DNA from: Lytechinus pictus
Taxonomy: Eukaryota > Echinodermata > Echinoidea > Temnopleuroida > Toxopneustidae
Length of the DNA: 64,000 bases
NCBI RefSeq assembly: GCF_037042905.1
Contig: NC_087253.1
Coordinates: forward strand, 19,433,501 to 19,497,500
Direction: 5' to 3'
This document shows, piece after piece, positions 44,201 to 57,000 of the stretch (its first letter is position 1; every line of letters starts with the position of its first letter). Made by a program: the position numbers and the translations under genes. Under the pieces are notes generated by a model. That model saw nothing but the letters and a program-made list of their open reading frames with translations, had not been told where the DNA came from and did not search any database.

Positions 44201-47200
44201 CAGGATCCAGAGGGTCCCTCAACTACAAAATTTGTGACTGATGGGACATTGCAATAGGTCGAGTTTCCATGGGACTATATACCAAGTTCACATCATTTGT
44301 AAAACAGTGGATGCATACTCCAAGGGACAAGAAAACCAAGAGAGTGATCTGGACCTAAAAAATGAATAAAAACTAGGGTGAAAGTGAAACAAACCCAATT
44401 CACCTGTATTCAGCTTTGCATTTTAGCGAGATATCTCATATTCAGTTTTCTCCTTCTTTCTGGGCTGTGAACAAATTGCAAGTTTTTTTTGTTCCCATGC
44501 ACTGCCTATGATATTCTGACTGTTTTTTCTGACAGTCAGCAGACTGCCCTCCAGCTTTTAAGCATTCTTGTCTCTCTCTTTGCTGTCATGGACAGCTTTA
44601 AGGTGGCATGGTTTACGAACTGTATATGTGACTTATGGGACTTGTGACTTATGGGACTTAAATGTATGTCCCCCCAGTAGAGCTATTTCAAGTCTAATGC
44701 AGATGCAGCTTGATTTGTTGATGCAAGCATGTACTGTAGTAGATAAAAAAGTCCAATGCTTGTCTGCAGGTGTCTATGGCAGCATATGAGGTAAACTTAA
44801 TGCTCAAAACTGTGACTTATGGGACATCAAACATACACACATTGCTATGTATTTTGTGCCTCGCCGTTTCACTGCAGCATGTAAAACAATACAGCTAATG
44901 TAAAATTACTACTTGGAGGTCACATGGACAGTGGAATTTTTCATCAGCACCCTTTGCATGCCAGGAGCCAGAGATGGGTGAAAGTTGTACACTTTCTATG
45001 AAATCTTAGTACCAAAGTGCAACAGAGTGCACATTGTGTATTTTATGAATGAATCGGGGTATAGTAAATATAAATGTGCTTTTGTAAACCTTAAACTGTA
45101 TACTTATAAACAGTTTAAACAAAATTGCTCAGACAAGAAATTTTTAAAAATGGAAAAATGCAACTTTTGGCTGGAATTGACCATAAGTGTATTGGTCTAG
45201 TTCATAAAACGTGGAAATAAGGGTAACCAAGTATCACTGAACATCTTGTGTGAGTTATAGTAGTTTTCAAAATCAGCACTGCTGCTATATTGAATCGCGT
45301 GATGCAGGTGAGACGGCCAGAGGCATTCCACTTGTTTATACCATAGTTTGGTAGAGCACGATGAAAAACTCCCACAGCCCAAATTTGGTGAGAATCGGTC
45401 CATGGGGGCCTGAGATATGACCTCATGAATACATATTTAGCCCCATTGAAGTCAATGTATTATTGACTGGGTTCCTAATTTGTAAAAGTTAGGAACCAGG
45501 TTAATAATACATTGACTTCTATGGGGCTAATTATCTCAGGCCCCCATGGACCGATTCTCACCAAATTTTGGTAGTGTTTTTTTTTTAACATGTGCTACTA
45601 AAATGTATCAAAAACGCTGAAATGCAAAAAAAAATTTTTGTGACATCATCACTTCGGTATTCTATAGGCAAATGTCAATATTAACTACTGTTAGAGAGCT
45701 CAATGTGCCTGTATGATGTGTATAATGTCTATTTTGATGGTTCCATAACATTTGCTCCGGTGACAGCTGCTCCGATGGAAAATCCGCAAACGTAAAATCT
45801 ATCCTAAAAAAAACCCCTAATCCTTATCTTTGCATTATTCTTAACCAAAACTCTATTACAATCCTAACTCTAACCCTATGCCCTCTGAGATATCGTGACT
45901 GGAGCAAATGTTGCAGGAGCAATTTTCGTATCACCCATGAAACATCTTGTCGGGGCTATTCACTGATGATTTGCTCCTAGCCAATCAGATGCCTGGATTT
46001 CAGTAGCTTATAAACAGTAGTGAAATAAATAATAATAATAACGGCATATTTACCCAGGGTAGCCACTTCAGTTCCGAAAACTGTTCTCCCAGCGGGCCCT
46101 GCTATTATTATTACCCCGACTTTAGCATGGCTACCTTGATCAGGCGCTCGAGCATTCAAGGTACCCATTCACCTCACCTGGGTCGAGTGCAGCACAATGT
46201 GGATAAATTTCTTGCCGAAGGAAATTACGCCATGGCTGGGATTCGAACCCACGACTCTCTGTTTCAAAGTTCGGAGACTAATCCACTGGGCCACAACGCT
46301 CCAAAATTAACTATTTGTTTTAATGAAATGCTCCTAGTTTATTGTTTTGTATATTTGGTCATCCTTCTATTGTTCAGTTTGCCACTCATTGAATATTAAA
46401 GTGTAATTATTGTGTTTTTGTCACAGTGCTGAACACATTTGTTTTAACACGAGTGTCATACACCATCAGGTTCACAACTAACACCTTGGTACTGTTATTA
46501 GGTAAGTGTGTTGCAAATGAGTGATTTCAAGTGTTGTGTTGTGTACTGGTGTTAGTGTTGATAGTGTAAGGCTACTGATCCTCACTTTTTTACATGTACA
46601 TGTATATGGTCAAACCTACATGTAAATGTTGATATCACAACATTGATATGTCAGATGTAGCTCCACTGAGGTGTTGGTGTTAGTGTTGAGATTGTTCAAT
46701 ATGTTACTGATCCTCATTCCATCTCTAAATATTGATAGCAAACACCGAGATGTCAGATGTAGCACCACCGAGTCATTTCAAGTGTAGTGTTTGGTGTAGG
46801 TGTTGGGGTTAGTATTGATAGTGTGGATTAGGCTACTGATCATCGCTCCATCTCTAAATGTTGATAGCAAACACCGAGATGTCAGATGTAGCACCCCTGA
46901 GTGATTTCAAGTGTAGTGTTTGGTGTATTGGTGTTAGTGTTGATAATGCGAATGAGGCTTCTGATCATCTCTCCAAACCTAAATGTTATGACAACACTGA
47001 TATGGGCCATTCCGGTTATTAAATCTTCTTCATATATCTCTCTCTTTGTATTCTTTTACCAATATGTTTCATTTGTAGAGAAACAATACATATGTGTGTC
47101 ATGTTCAATGATGATACAACATGGACATTTTAGTTCCTTGTGCATTTGTTTAGAGACCACGGGATGTTTCCATTATTATCTAATATCACTTCAAAAGTAA

Positions 47201-50200
47201 ATGTAGCATTAACTTTCAATTTCAATACCATTTCCTGAAGGATTTATGTTTTTTTTTGTCCTTCCTTCCTCTACTTAACTCCTGTAGGAATAGCCGGGGT
47301 AGCTTACGCTCCTACTTTCATTACTGCTATCTTTGCTGTGGTAAGCATTTTACATTTTCCATTGCCAACTAAGTGTGGTTAAAGGGAAATTCCATGCCAT
47401 TAAAAAGTTGATTTAGGAAAAAATATGAAGAAATATTTTTACTTTTCTACTCATAAATTATGACATGTGAAACGAAGGTTTTATTCCCCCTGAACATGTG
47501 GAATTGCCATTGTTGTAATCTATTGTAATTTGATGAAGAGATTTATTGTCAAGTCAGCAAAAATGGAAATATTGTTTAAGTACAAGAGAGATGGTGAGTG
47601 ACATAGAATCTCATTTGCATATTACTGTTTTGCGATATGTGGATTAAATTTTCAACATATAATTTTTTTTTTTTTTATTGCAATAATTTTTTTTTTTTGG
47701 GGGGTGGACCCACATTTTAAGTTCCATGTTAATACTATTACATGCACATGTACATGTTTAACATCTTCCCCTTCTATAGAGAAGATGCTGTCTCGATCTT
47801 TGTTTGGCCTTTGGATATTGATCATACACTGTACATGTACACATAGCAGATCCTAGTTTCATTTTCTCTTTGCCATTTATCATTAATATTTACTCAACGC
47901 ATTCTAAATATCTTGTGAAACCTATCTTTATTTAACCTGTGAAAGGTTGCTTTTGGATACATATTATAAGTATCCTAGTTTCATTTTCTTTTGCCATTTA
48001 TGTAGTTATATGCCACTTGGTGACCTATTAGAATATGTTAAACAAGTTGTGAAAATTTAACTATACCGGTGCAATTAGACAAGTTCCTGTTTTGATTGAC
48101 CGGTCGTTCTACTAATTCTTTACCTCAACCATCTTTTTGCCTGTATATGCGCACCCTTGCAATGTTTTTGTGATATTTTGGCAGGGCAACAACTTGAAGG
48201 GTAAATTGCCAACTTGTCTATTGCCAACTCGTCCACTCATCACATAGTCTACCCTCATTTAGTCTAATGCCATTACGTCCATCAACATTTTGTCTAACAA
48301 CCAGTTGGTCCAATAACCATTTGGTCCAATCATCGCTTTGTCTAATTACCAGTTCGTCTATGATCATTTCGTCTCGTATAAACCTGTTGGTCCAATATCC
48401 TTTTTATTTTCATTCATTTTGCCTAATTAACACTTAGTCCAATTAGACCAAGTGGAATATGGACTAAATGGCTATTGGACCAACTGGTTATTTGACGAAA
48501 AGGTGAGTGAACGAAATGGCGATTAGACCATGTGGATAGTGGGCGAACTGACGGTAGACCAAACGATAGCAGACTAGTTGGTAATCGGACGAGTTGGCAT
48601 TAGACCAATTGGAGATAAACCCAACTTGAATGGATGGCCATCACACTGCGTACTATAGTTTTACTTCATGTACATGGTATATGATGAATACAAAACCTTG
48701 TTTTGCTGAAATAACCTTTTCACTGTTGAAGAGTGGCTAGGGCACAAAACTAACAAAATCTGGAGAGAAAAAAATTACCCTGCCATTGTTACGCTATGCA
48801 AAAATTGTTTATAAAATACACTGTTCATAGGTCAAGTTGACTATTCATCCTTGATCACATCCGTGCTCTTACCAAAGATAAGATAACTTATCGCTACATT
48901 TCCACTTGGTTTGCCGCCACTTTATGTATGTGTCCTTTTTATTTGGTTTAATTCCAGTTAAGCCCAGCATGCACTGTGCAATTTAGTGCGACACAATTTT
49001 TTTCATAAATCGCATTTTGCATTGAATGTGAAGGTTCCAAGATGTAAAATCATTTTATTTGAATTTGGGCATTATGTTTAATAAGAATAATAACGTCGTG
49101 GTTTTGCTTTGCGGCAAGCCCTGTGGTTGGAGTAAAGTCCAAATTGGCTTCAAGTCGCAGCCGATGATGTCATTACGATTTGAAACTTGCATTTATTCCT
49201 ACTGGGAGGCTTGAACTAGACTGAATTTCAATATCATGTTATTACAATTTCTATGAAATTCGGATCGCAATAAATCGCATAGTATGCGCCTGGCTTAAGG
49301 CTCTACTTATTTCGTCTAATACCATGTATGGCTTGTTGCTAGAAACTTGCAGTTGATCGCAAGTCCATTTTAGGTCCCAAAATCAATTGAAAGTTGTGCA
49401 TTTCATTGGAAATTTTAATTTGATTGATGGTCTGCTTCTTGCACTGACAAGTATTATTTGATATATTACTTGTAAATTTGCGATTGATTGCAAATGTTTT
49501 CTCGCAATACCCCCTTGGTCTGTTATATATGGAATGGACCAAATTTTCATGTGACAAAATGCAAAGTGGGGCATGTAGATGAAGTGAAAATAGATCTTGT
49601 TGACATTGGACTAAAATATGACAATGTGTATTAGACCAAGTGTAGCATCGACTAAATAGCAATTAGACCAAATGCGTATAGTCTATGTGGTAATAGACTA
49701 TCTGATAAGTAGACCAACTGTCTGTAGACCACGAAAATATATAAACCAGGGCCCTATCTTACAAAGAGTTGTGATTGATACAATCGATTATATCTCTATG
49801 GAAATCCATCAGTGTCATAATTTTTTCTACAGGAAATGTGCAAAATGTCCTTTGTAAACAAAGGAGAACACACTGAACTGTCAAGAAATCAATAAACTAA
49901 TAGATATACATCAATAATTTTTTTTAGCAAACATGCATTGTATATGTTGACTTTGCTGGCTTTCCATAGTTGCGATTGATCGGATCAATTGCAACTCTTT
50001 GTAAGACGGGCCCCTGATTATGCCTGGAATTGTGAATATTGATCTTCTATTTTTATCTTCTAATGTATGTCACAGGTTATTGTTGGAGCAAGTTACGCCT
50101 TTGGAGAAAAGTAAGTGGTTATGGACATCAGGGGCCCGTTTCATAAAGGACTTGCAACTGTTGTAACTTTGCCATTATGGCAACTACCATGGTAACCCTG

Positions 50201-53200
50201 ATTTTGATTGGCTGCTGAGCCCTGTTGCCATGGTACTTGCCATAATGGCAAAGTTACAACAGTTGTAAGTCTCTATGAAATGGGCCCCAGGTATAAGAAA
50301 CACAGATACATAAGAATTAATTTGAAATAATTGTTGAAAAGATACATGTAGATCTACTTCAATAACTACGATTCCTTTCTATTCTGATAGTAATAGAAAA
50401 ATTTTGTAACCTTCTTTTTGATGTTGAATTCTAGCAATTCACATACTTAGGAGATGTGAACAGAAAAATCAACTTTAAAAACATTGTCATTACATAATAT
50501 ACATTTCCATCGAATTATTATGCACATGCACAGGATATTCTATTTATCAATGTTTTCTCTCTTTTTTTCCAGCTTACACTTATGCTACATGCCTGAATGT
50601 GATTGTCAACTTATCACTTGTCTGTTCTATACTTTCCAGTGTAGCTATAGGGTACTTGTCAAAGTTTGATGGTCGACTTTTGATTTTTTCTTTCCTTTTT
50701 GTCTCGCCTGCATAGCAGAGCGAGACTATAGGCGCCGCTTTTCCGACGGCGGCGGCGGCGTCAACATCAAATCTTAACCTAAGGTTAAGTTTTTGAAATG
50801 ACATCATAACTTAGAAAGTATATGGACCTAGTTCATGAAACTTGGGCATAAGGTTAATCAAGTATGAGTGAACATCCTGCTCGAGTTTCAGGTCACGTGA
50901 CCAAGGTCAAAGGTCATTTAGGGTCAATGAACTTTGGTCAAGTTGGGGGTATTTGTTGAATTACTATCATAACTTTGAAAATTTATGGATCTAGTCCATG
51001 AAACTTGGACATAAAGTTAATCAAGTATTAGTGAACATCCTGCCTGAGTTTCAGGTCACATGACCAAGGTCAAAGGTCATTTAGGGTCAATGAACTTTGG
51101 CCAAGTTGGGGGTATTTGTTGAATTACGATCATAACTTTGAAAATTTATGGATTTAGTTCATGAAACTTGGACATTAGGTTAATCAAGTATTAGTGAACA
51201 TCCTGCCTGAGTTTCAGGTCACATGACCAAGGTCAAAGGTCATTTAGGGTCAATGAACTTTGGCCAAGTTGGGGGTATTTGTTGAATTACCATCATAACT
51301 TTGAAAATTTATGGATTTAGTTCATGAAACTTGGACATTAGGTTAATCAAGTACCACTGAATATCTTGTGCAAGTTTCAGGTCACATGACCATGGTCAAT
51401 GGTCATTTAAGGTCAATGAACTTTGGCCGTGTTGGGGGTATTTGTTGAATTACCATCCTAACTGTGAAAGTTTATGGATCTAGTTCATAAAACTTGGGAT
51501 ATAAGAGTAATCAAGCATCACTGAACATCTCCTGTGAGTTTCAGGTCACAAAACCAAGTCAAAGGTCAGTTAAGGTCAATAAACTTAGGCCATGTTGGGG
51601 TAATTGTTTAAGTGCCATCATAACTTTGAAAGTTTATGGATAGAGTGAATGAAATGTGGACATGGGTGTAGTTGACAGTCTTAAGTCTCCGTTCAAATGT
51701 CATTTATGGTCAATGAACGTGGTATTATGTCATTATATGAATGATGTTTTTGTGAATGATTATTTTATAGCAGTTTTCAAAGTTAGCACTGCTGCTATAT
51801 GAAATTGCGTAATGCAGGCGAGACTGCCAGAGGCGTTTCACTTGTTATAGTATAGCTTCAGGGTACATATCTAAGTTTGATAGTTGCCTTTTGATTTCTT
51901 CTTTCCATTTTACCAGTGTAGCTTTATGGTACCTATGTTTGATAGTCAACTATTTGTTTATTTTTTCTTTTGTTATTTCCAGTTTAGCTTTAACGTACCT
52001 ATCTAAGTTTGATAGCCATCTATTAGTTTATACTTTCCTTTTTTAATTTCAGTTTAGCTTTAGGGTACCTATCTAATCTTTCCTCTTTTTTTTTCCAGTT
52101 TAGCTTTAGGGTACTTATCAAAGTTTGATAGTCGACTGGTGAATGCCTGGTCAAGTGGGTGTGGCTGTGCCGGATTGATCAGTGCACTATTTGTCATTGC
52201 AGCTGGTAAGTGTACCCTTCCTTAATACTGTAGCATACATTGCATCCCTGCCAAAAAATGAACGAAGATTCTCAGTTGTGAAAATATTTGTAAATTTTTT
52301 TTGATATTCCATTTCCTTTATCATAAAACTCAGTGATATTAAACGTTTATGCACGGACCTAGTGAAAAACAGCTTCTCCTGAATAGGTCTTGTCGTAATG
52401 AAATGAAATGCATATACATGCAATTGAAATTTGTTAAAACAAGTGGCACAGAACGGATACGACATGCTTGCGTTAGAAAGCAAGTCATTCAGTTTAAAAT
52501 GATTGATAACTTAAAGGAATTTACAAACTTTAACTCATTTATTTTTTCTCGTGGGGGACAAAAACCTGGTGTCTCAAAAATGCAAATTATTCAGTTAAAC
52601 AAATGCCTGTCATGTCACACCATGTGTGTCTAAATTGATGAAACTTTTCTTCAAGGTAAAGTGCACCCCAGAAAAATGTTGATTTTTATCAGTAGACAAA
52701 AATCAAACGAGTATAACGCTCAAAATTTTATCAAAATCGGATGCAAAATGATAATGTTAGGACATTTTGAAGTTTTGCCTATTTTAAAAAAAACAGCTTT
52801 ATGCACAACTCTGTGATATGCAAATAAGAGAGTTGATGATGTCCCTCACTATTTCTTTTGTTTTTTATTGTTTCAATTATAGAATATTTCATATTTTACA
52901 GATTTGACAATAGTGTTTATAATAAACTTGACTTAACCACAAAATGTTGAAATAATGGTAATACCACATGTTCAGGGAGGAATCAATCTTTGTTTCACAT
53001 AAAAATGAGGAGAAAATTAAAATATGTTTTATTTCATATAATGAAATACAAAAGAAATAGTGATTGGATGACATCATCAGCCCCCTCATTTGCATACCGA
53101 CCAGGATGTGCATATACATGTAACTGTTTTGTGAAATTAACCAAAACTTTAAAATGTCATAACTTTCTTGTTTTACATCCGATTTTGATGAAATTTTCAG

Positions 53201-54059
53201 TGTTATGCTAATTTCGTCTTTCTCTTTTTATTTAGATGAACTTTTTCATGGGGTGGACTTGTCCTTTAATAATAATATTGTTATAATTTTATCTTGTCTA
53301 CATAACAAAAGCAAAAGTTGTAGGTTTCCCTTTTCTGATAGTGGGAGTGGAGTGAGTGATTATTTTGTTGGTATGCTGCTGTTTCAAGTGGCTGTGGCAT
53401 GTTTGCCTTAACATGCATCATTTGTTTTATATTTCAGGATGTCTTATTAAACCTACGCTAGACAAAGCATCTGATCTGAAGGAAGTTGATTGGTAAGAAT
53501 GATTGGATTTCTCCTAATAAATGCAAGGAAATTACCATGTAGAGCAATTCAGTAGATTATGTACACCCAATCCCTACATGTACATTCAAGAAGTTATGTT
53601 TAATTTCGTCTAGTTTATAAGAATGGCTCGAGCTTCAAGAAGTGAAGTAAGAATGGGGGGAAAATGGGGACTGGATACACAAAAAGGTTGTTAATTTTAT
53701 TGAATGGCTCTAGAAATCTTTTAATCAAATAAATTGTTGTGACTTTTACATTGTTGCTCAACCTATTTATGGGAGAAAGGTTATCTTTTATACTAAATTT
53801 TCACAAAGCTACAATAAATGTTCGAAGAAGAAAACCGAAATGACACAACATATCATTTTACTAAATTTTCAAAAAGCTGCAATAAATGATTGAAGAAGAA
53901 AACTGAAATGATACAACTTGTATAAAATTCTACTTTGATTAATCTAAATGAATAGTAGTAAGAGAAAAAAAAAATCAAATCAATAGTAGTAGAAGTAGTT
54001 CAAAGCAGTATTTATTAGTGTTAGTATCAGTATTGATAGTACGGTAGTAGAAGTTATTA

Positions 54060-54097
<38 letters not shown>

Positions 54098-57000
54098 CAT
54101 GTAGTAGTAGTACAGTAGTAGTAGTAGTAGTAGTAGTACAATGTAGTAGTGGTGGTGGTGTTGATGGTGGAAGTCAAAGTAATAAGTCATAGAAAAAGTA
54201 GTAGAAGTAGCAGTAGCAGCATCAGTATAATTTTAGCCTAGTGTGTAGTAATGTAATTTCCAAGAATGTTGCATATGTAGTATGCATTCTACCTAAAGTC
54301 TTGATTTTTAATCTTTTGCCAATGCAGGTATAGTTTCCTGGCGTGCTGTCCATTCGTATTTCTCTACCTGATTGCGTACCTCATGGTGATCGTTGAAGCT
54401 CCAGGAGAGAGTGACTTAACCCAGGTCAATGGTTACAGTGTGAATGCAGCACATGTAACCGATGACAATCCCAGAACTGAACAAGGTAATGTTCACATGA
54501 CGATTTGTGACATGAAATATGACGCATACATTCGTAATTCCGAAGCTTCGTTATTCCGAAGGTTCATATTTCCGAAGATTCGTAATTCCGAAGGTTCGTT
54601 AGTCCGAAAACGAAATGATTAACGAACCTTATTTCGTTTTCGGACTAACGAACCTTCGGAACAACAAACCTTATTTTGTTTTCGGATTAACGAACCTTCA
54701 GAACAACGAACCTTATTTCGTTTTCGGATAATCGAACGTTCGGAATAACGAACCTTCTGGAATAACGCCACAAATGTTCGGATTAACGAACCCTTTTACG
54801 TTTTCGGATTAACGAACATCGAGGTATAGGCAATTTACGTGTTTTGGAATTACGAACCTTCGGAATAAAGAACCTTCGGAATTACGAACCTTCGGAATTA
54901 CGAAGTGTAACCAAATATGATTGGTTGTCTCCAACGATACCATGAGTTTAACACACACAACTGCTTTGTGAAGTAGAGCTCGGCTGCTGTGAAAAAAAAA
55001 ATCACAGGCAGACCGGGCGGGATTCGAACCCACGACCCCTGGATTATTTGTGGGTTTGAATCCCGCTCTGTCTTTCTGTGATTTTATTCACAGCAGCCTA
55101 GCTCTACTTCTCCCAGCGTAATAATAATTGGCATTCATATAGCGCTTTGTCAATCTACGACTGTTCAAAGCGCTTCACAATTATTATTACCCGGTCACTA
55201 GATTCATAGCATTTCAAGCAGCCTGTTAGGCGCACACTTGCTAAACCAACCACAATGTAGTTTCCTACCGGTACCCAATTAGCGCCAGGGTGAGAGTGGC
55301 AATGTGTGGATTGACGCCTTGTGGATTGACGTAATCTTGGATATCGTTGACTAGGAAAATGTATTTCCTGTCTTTATCACCCAACGAGATAATTATTCCA
55401 TTGGTAAGATGATTTCTGTTTGGAATTCGGAATAATGAGTTACAGTGATGATGAATTTGTAGGTATGAATGAAAATGTAAAGCAATATACAGCAATATAA
55501 TTTTACTATAATGACAGAAGGACACTTGTTTTATTGTAAAGCTACTCTTAGAGGACAAGTCCACCCCAACAAAAAAATTATTTGAATAAAAAGAGAAAAA
55601 TCCAACAAGCATAACACTGAAAATTTTATCAAAATCGGATGTAAAATAAGAAAGTTATGACATTTTAAAGTTTCGCTTAATTTCACAAAAACAGTTATAT
55701 GCACATCCTGGTTGTTACGCAAATGAGGGGACTGATGACGTCATCCACTCACTATTTATTTTGTATTTTATTATATGAAATATTAAATATTCTACTTTTC
55801 TCCTCATTGTCAAGTGAAACAGTGATTAATTCCTCCCTGAACATGTGGAATTAGCATTGTTTAATACTTTATGATTCAGTCAAGTCGGTCCCTATGGTCA
55901 AATCTGTAACAAATGATATATTGTATAATTCAAACAATAAAAAAAAAAAGAAATAGTGAGTGATGGACATCATCGACTGACTCATTTGCAAGTTACTGAG
56001 TTTTGCATATCACTGTTTTGTGAAAAATCAGCGAAACTTTAAAATGCCATAACTTTCTTATTTTACATCCGATTTTGATGAAATTTTCAGTGTTATGCTA
56101 GTTTGATTTTTTCTATTTATTCAAATCAACATTTTGCTGGGGTGGACTTGACCTTTAAAGAATGATGTATGTATACCCAAGATGAAATATGCAACATAAT
56201 ACATTGTAGATGCACCGCCTCCCCATTTCTCTCCCGTACCATCTGAACGATGTGAATCAGTTTTAAATTTGCACCGTTAACTGAAGTACAGGCACATATG
56301 TCAATACCCAAAACATCCCCCCCCCTTCTATATCAGAGGAGCATTTCATCAACATTTTTGTTCGACAAGTTGTAAGATCTGACGATTTTATTTAATTTGA
56401 ATTGGCTGAGAAGCCAGTCAATTACTATGGTAACTGATGGATGAAACAGAACATGTTGGATAAAACATCTGACACAGGCCATAGCCAGGAATACCTATAG
56501 GGGGGGTTCTGAATTAGGAAAAAAGTGAACCTTTTTCCGATACGTGGCTCGACTCATTGTGGGGGGGTGGGGTCATTTAAACCTTTTGACCTTTTTCCAT
56601 CCACTAATAAGCTAAAGTGAACGACTTTCATCCTCCTTTTTACTTCTCTATATTTTTTTTTTTTTGTTGGCGAGCGGCGGGGCTAAAAAAAACCATGGAA
56701 CTTCCCTCCCCCCCTGACTACGGCCCTGCTGACAAGTCCCTACTTAGGAGAAATGTGCAAATCATTAACATTTAGTGAAACTAATACCTTTGAAGCAATG
56801 ACCAATACGACTTTGACGTTGATTTCATTCCTTGGTGCATTTCAGATTCGTTACTCGGACATGAACAGTCCTTATCACACGGAGAACCAAGACGACTCAC
56901 TATGTCTGATAGATGGCGCTGTTTTAAACTTATATGGAAGTTAGGAGTCAATGTGAGTTTCTTCTAGTTCATATAAAAACGTTTCATAATATATGCATTC

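Larger units (their letters stand above)
42198..45182. mobile_element. Element B: non-autonomous transposon with ATGGGACA-motif repeats
   Basis: The 2,985-bp insertion is flanked by ATAA (42194-42197 and 45183-45186) inside GTCTCGCC copy 2, whose two halves match uninterrupted copies. Its ends GGTCAATTCCA and TGGAATTGACC are perfect 11-bp inverted repeats, 9 of 11 identical to the left end of element A. GTGACTTATGGGACA or a close variant occurs at 42211, 42390, 42577, 42599, 42960, 42993, 44234, 44628, 44644 and 44812, all in one orientation. There is no transposase. A fold-back element (43635-44024) is nested inside. Confidence 0.78.
41398..45336 (+). mobile_element. GTCTCGCC element, copy 2, split by element B
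   Basis: Begins GTCTCACCTGCATAGCAGAG, contains four repeat units with perfect AGGTCAAAGGTCA at 41604, 41796, 41959 and 42121, is interrupted at 42197 and resumes at 45187 (GTGTATTGGTCTAGTTCATA), ending ATGCAGGTGAGACGGCCAGA followed by GGCATTCCACTTG. Confidence 0.8.

Noticed and set aside
43295..44241. short open frames inside element B as transposase remnants
   Set aside because: None shows a catalytic motif or continues across adjacent frames; most overlap nested palindromes.
46127..46399. 90-codon plus-strand frame with a GIRTHDSLFQSSETNP-type stretch
   Set aside because: This is translation of the reverse strand of a tRNA-derived SINE.
48205..48626. CRISPR-like array
   Set aside because: Periodic units without identical repeats or distinct spacers, in a eukaryotic intron and with an inverted second half.
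50571..50669. alternative exon 7 reading NLHLCYMPECDCQLIT
   Set aside because: It aligns loosely with the true exon start but lacks the conserved WSSG.G.AG block and stops soon; treated as a decayed duplicate.
54990..55075. tRNA gene pair suggested by GATTCGAACCC and GTTTGAATCCC
   Set aside because: They are the inverted B boxes of two SINE heads; no complete cloverleaf is present.
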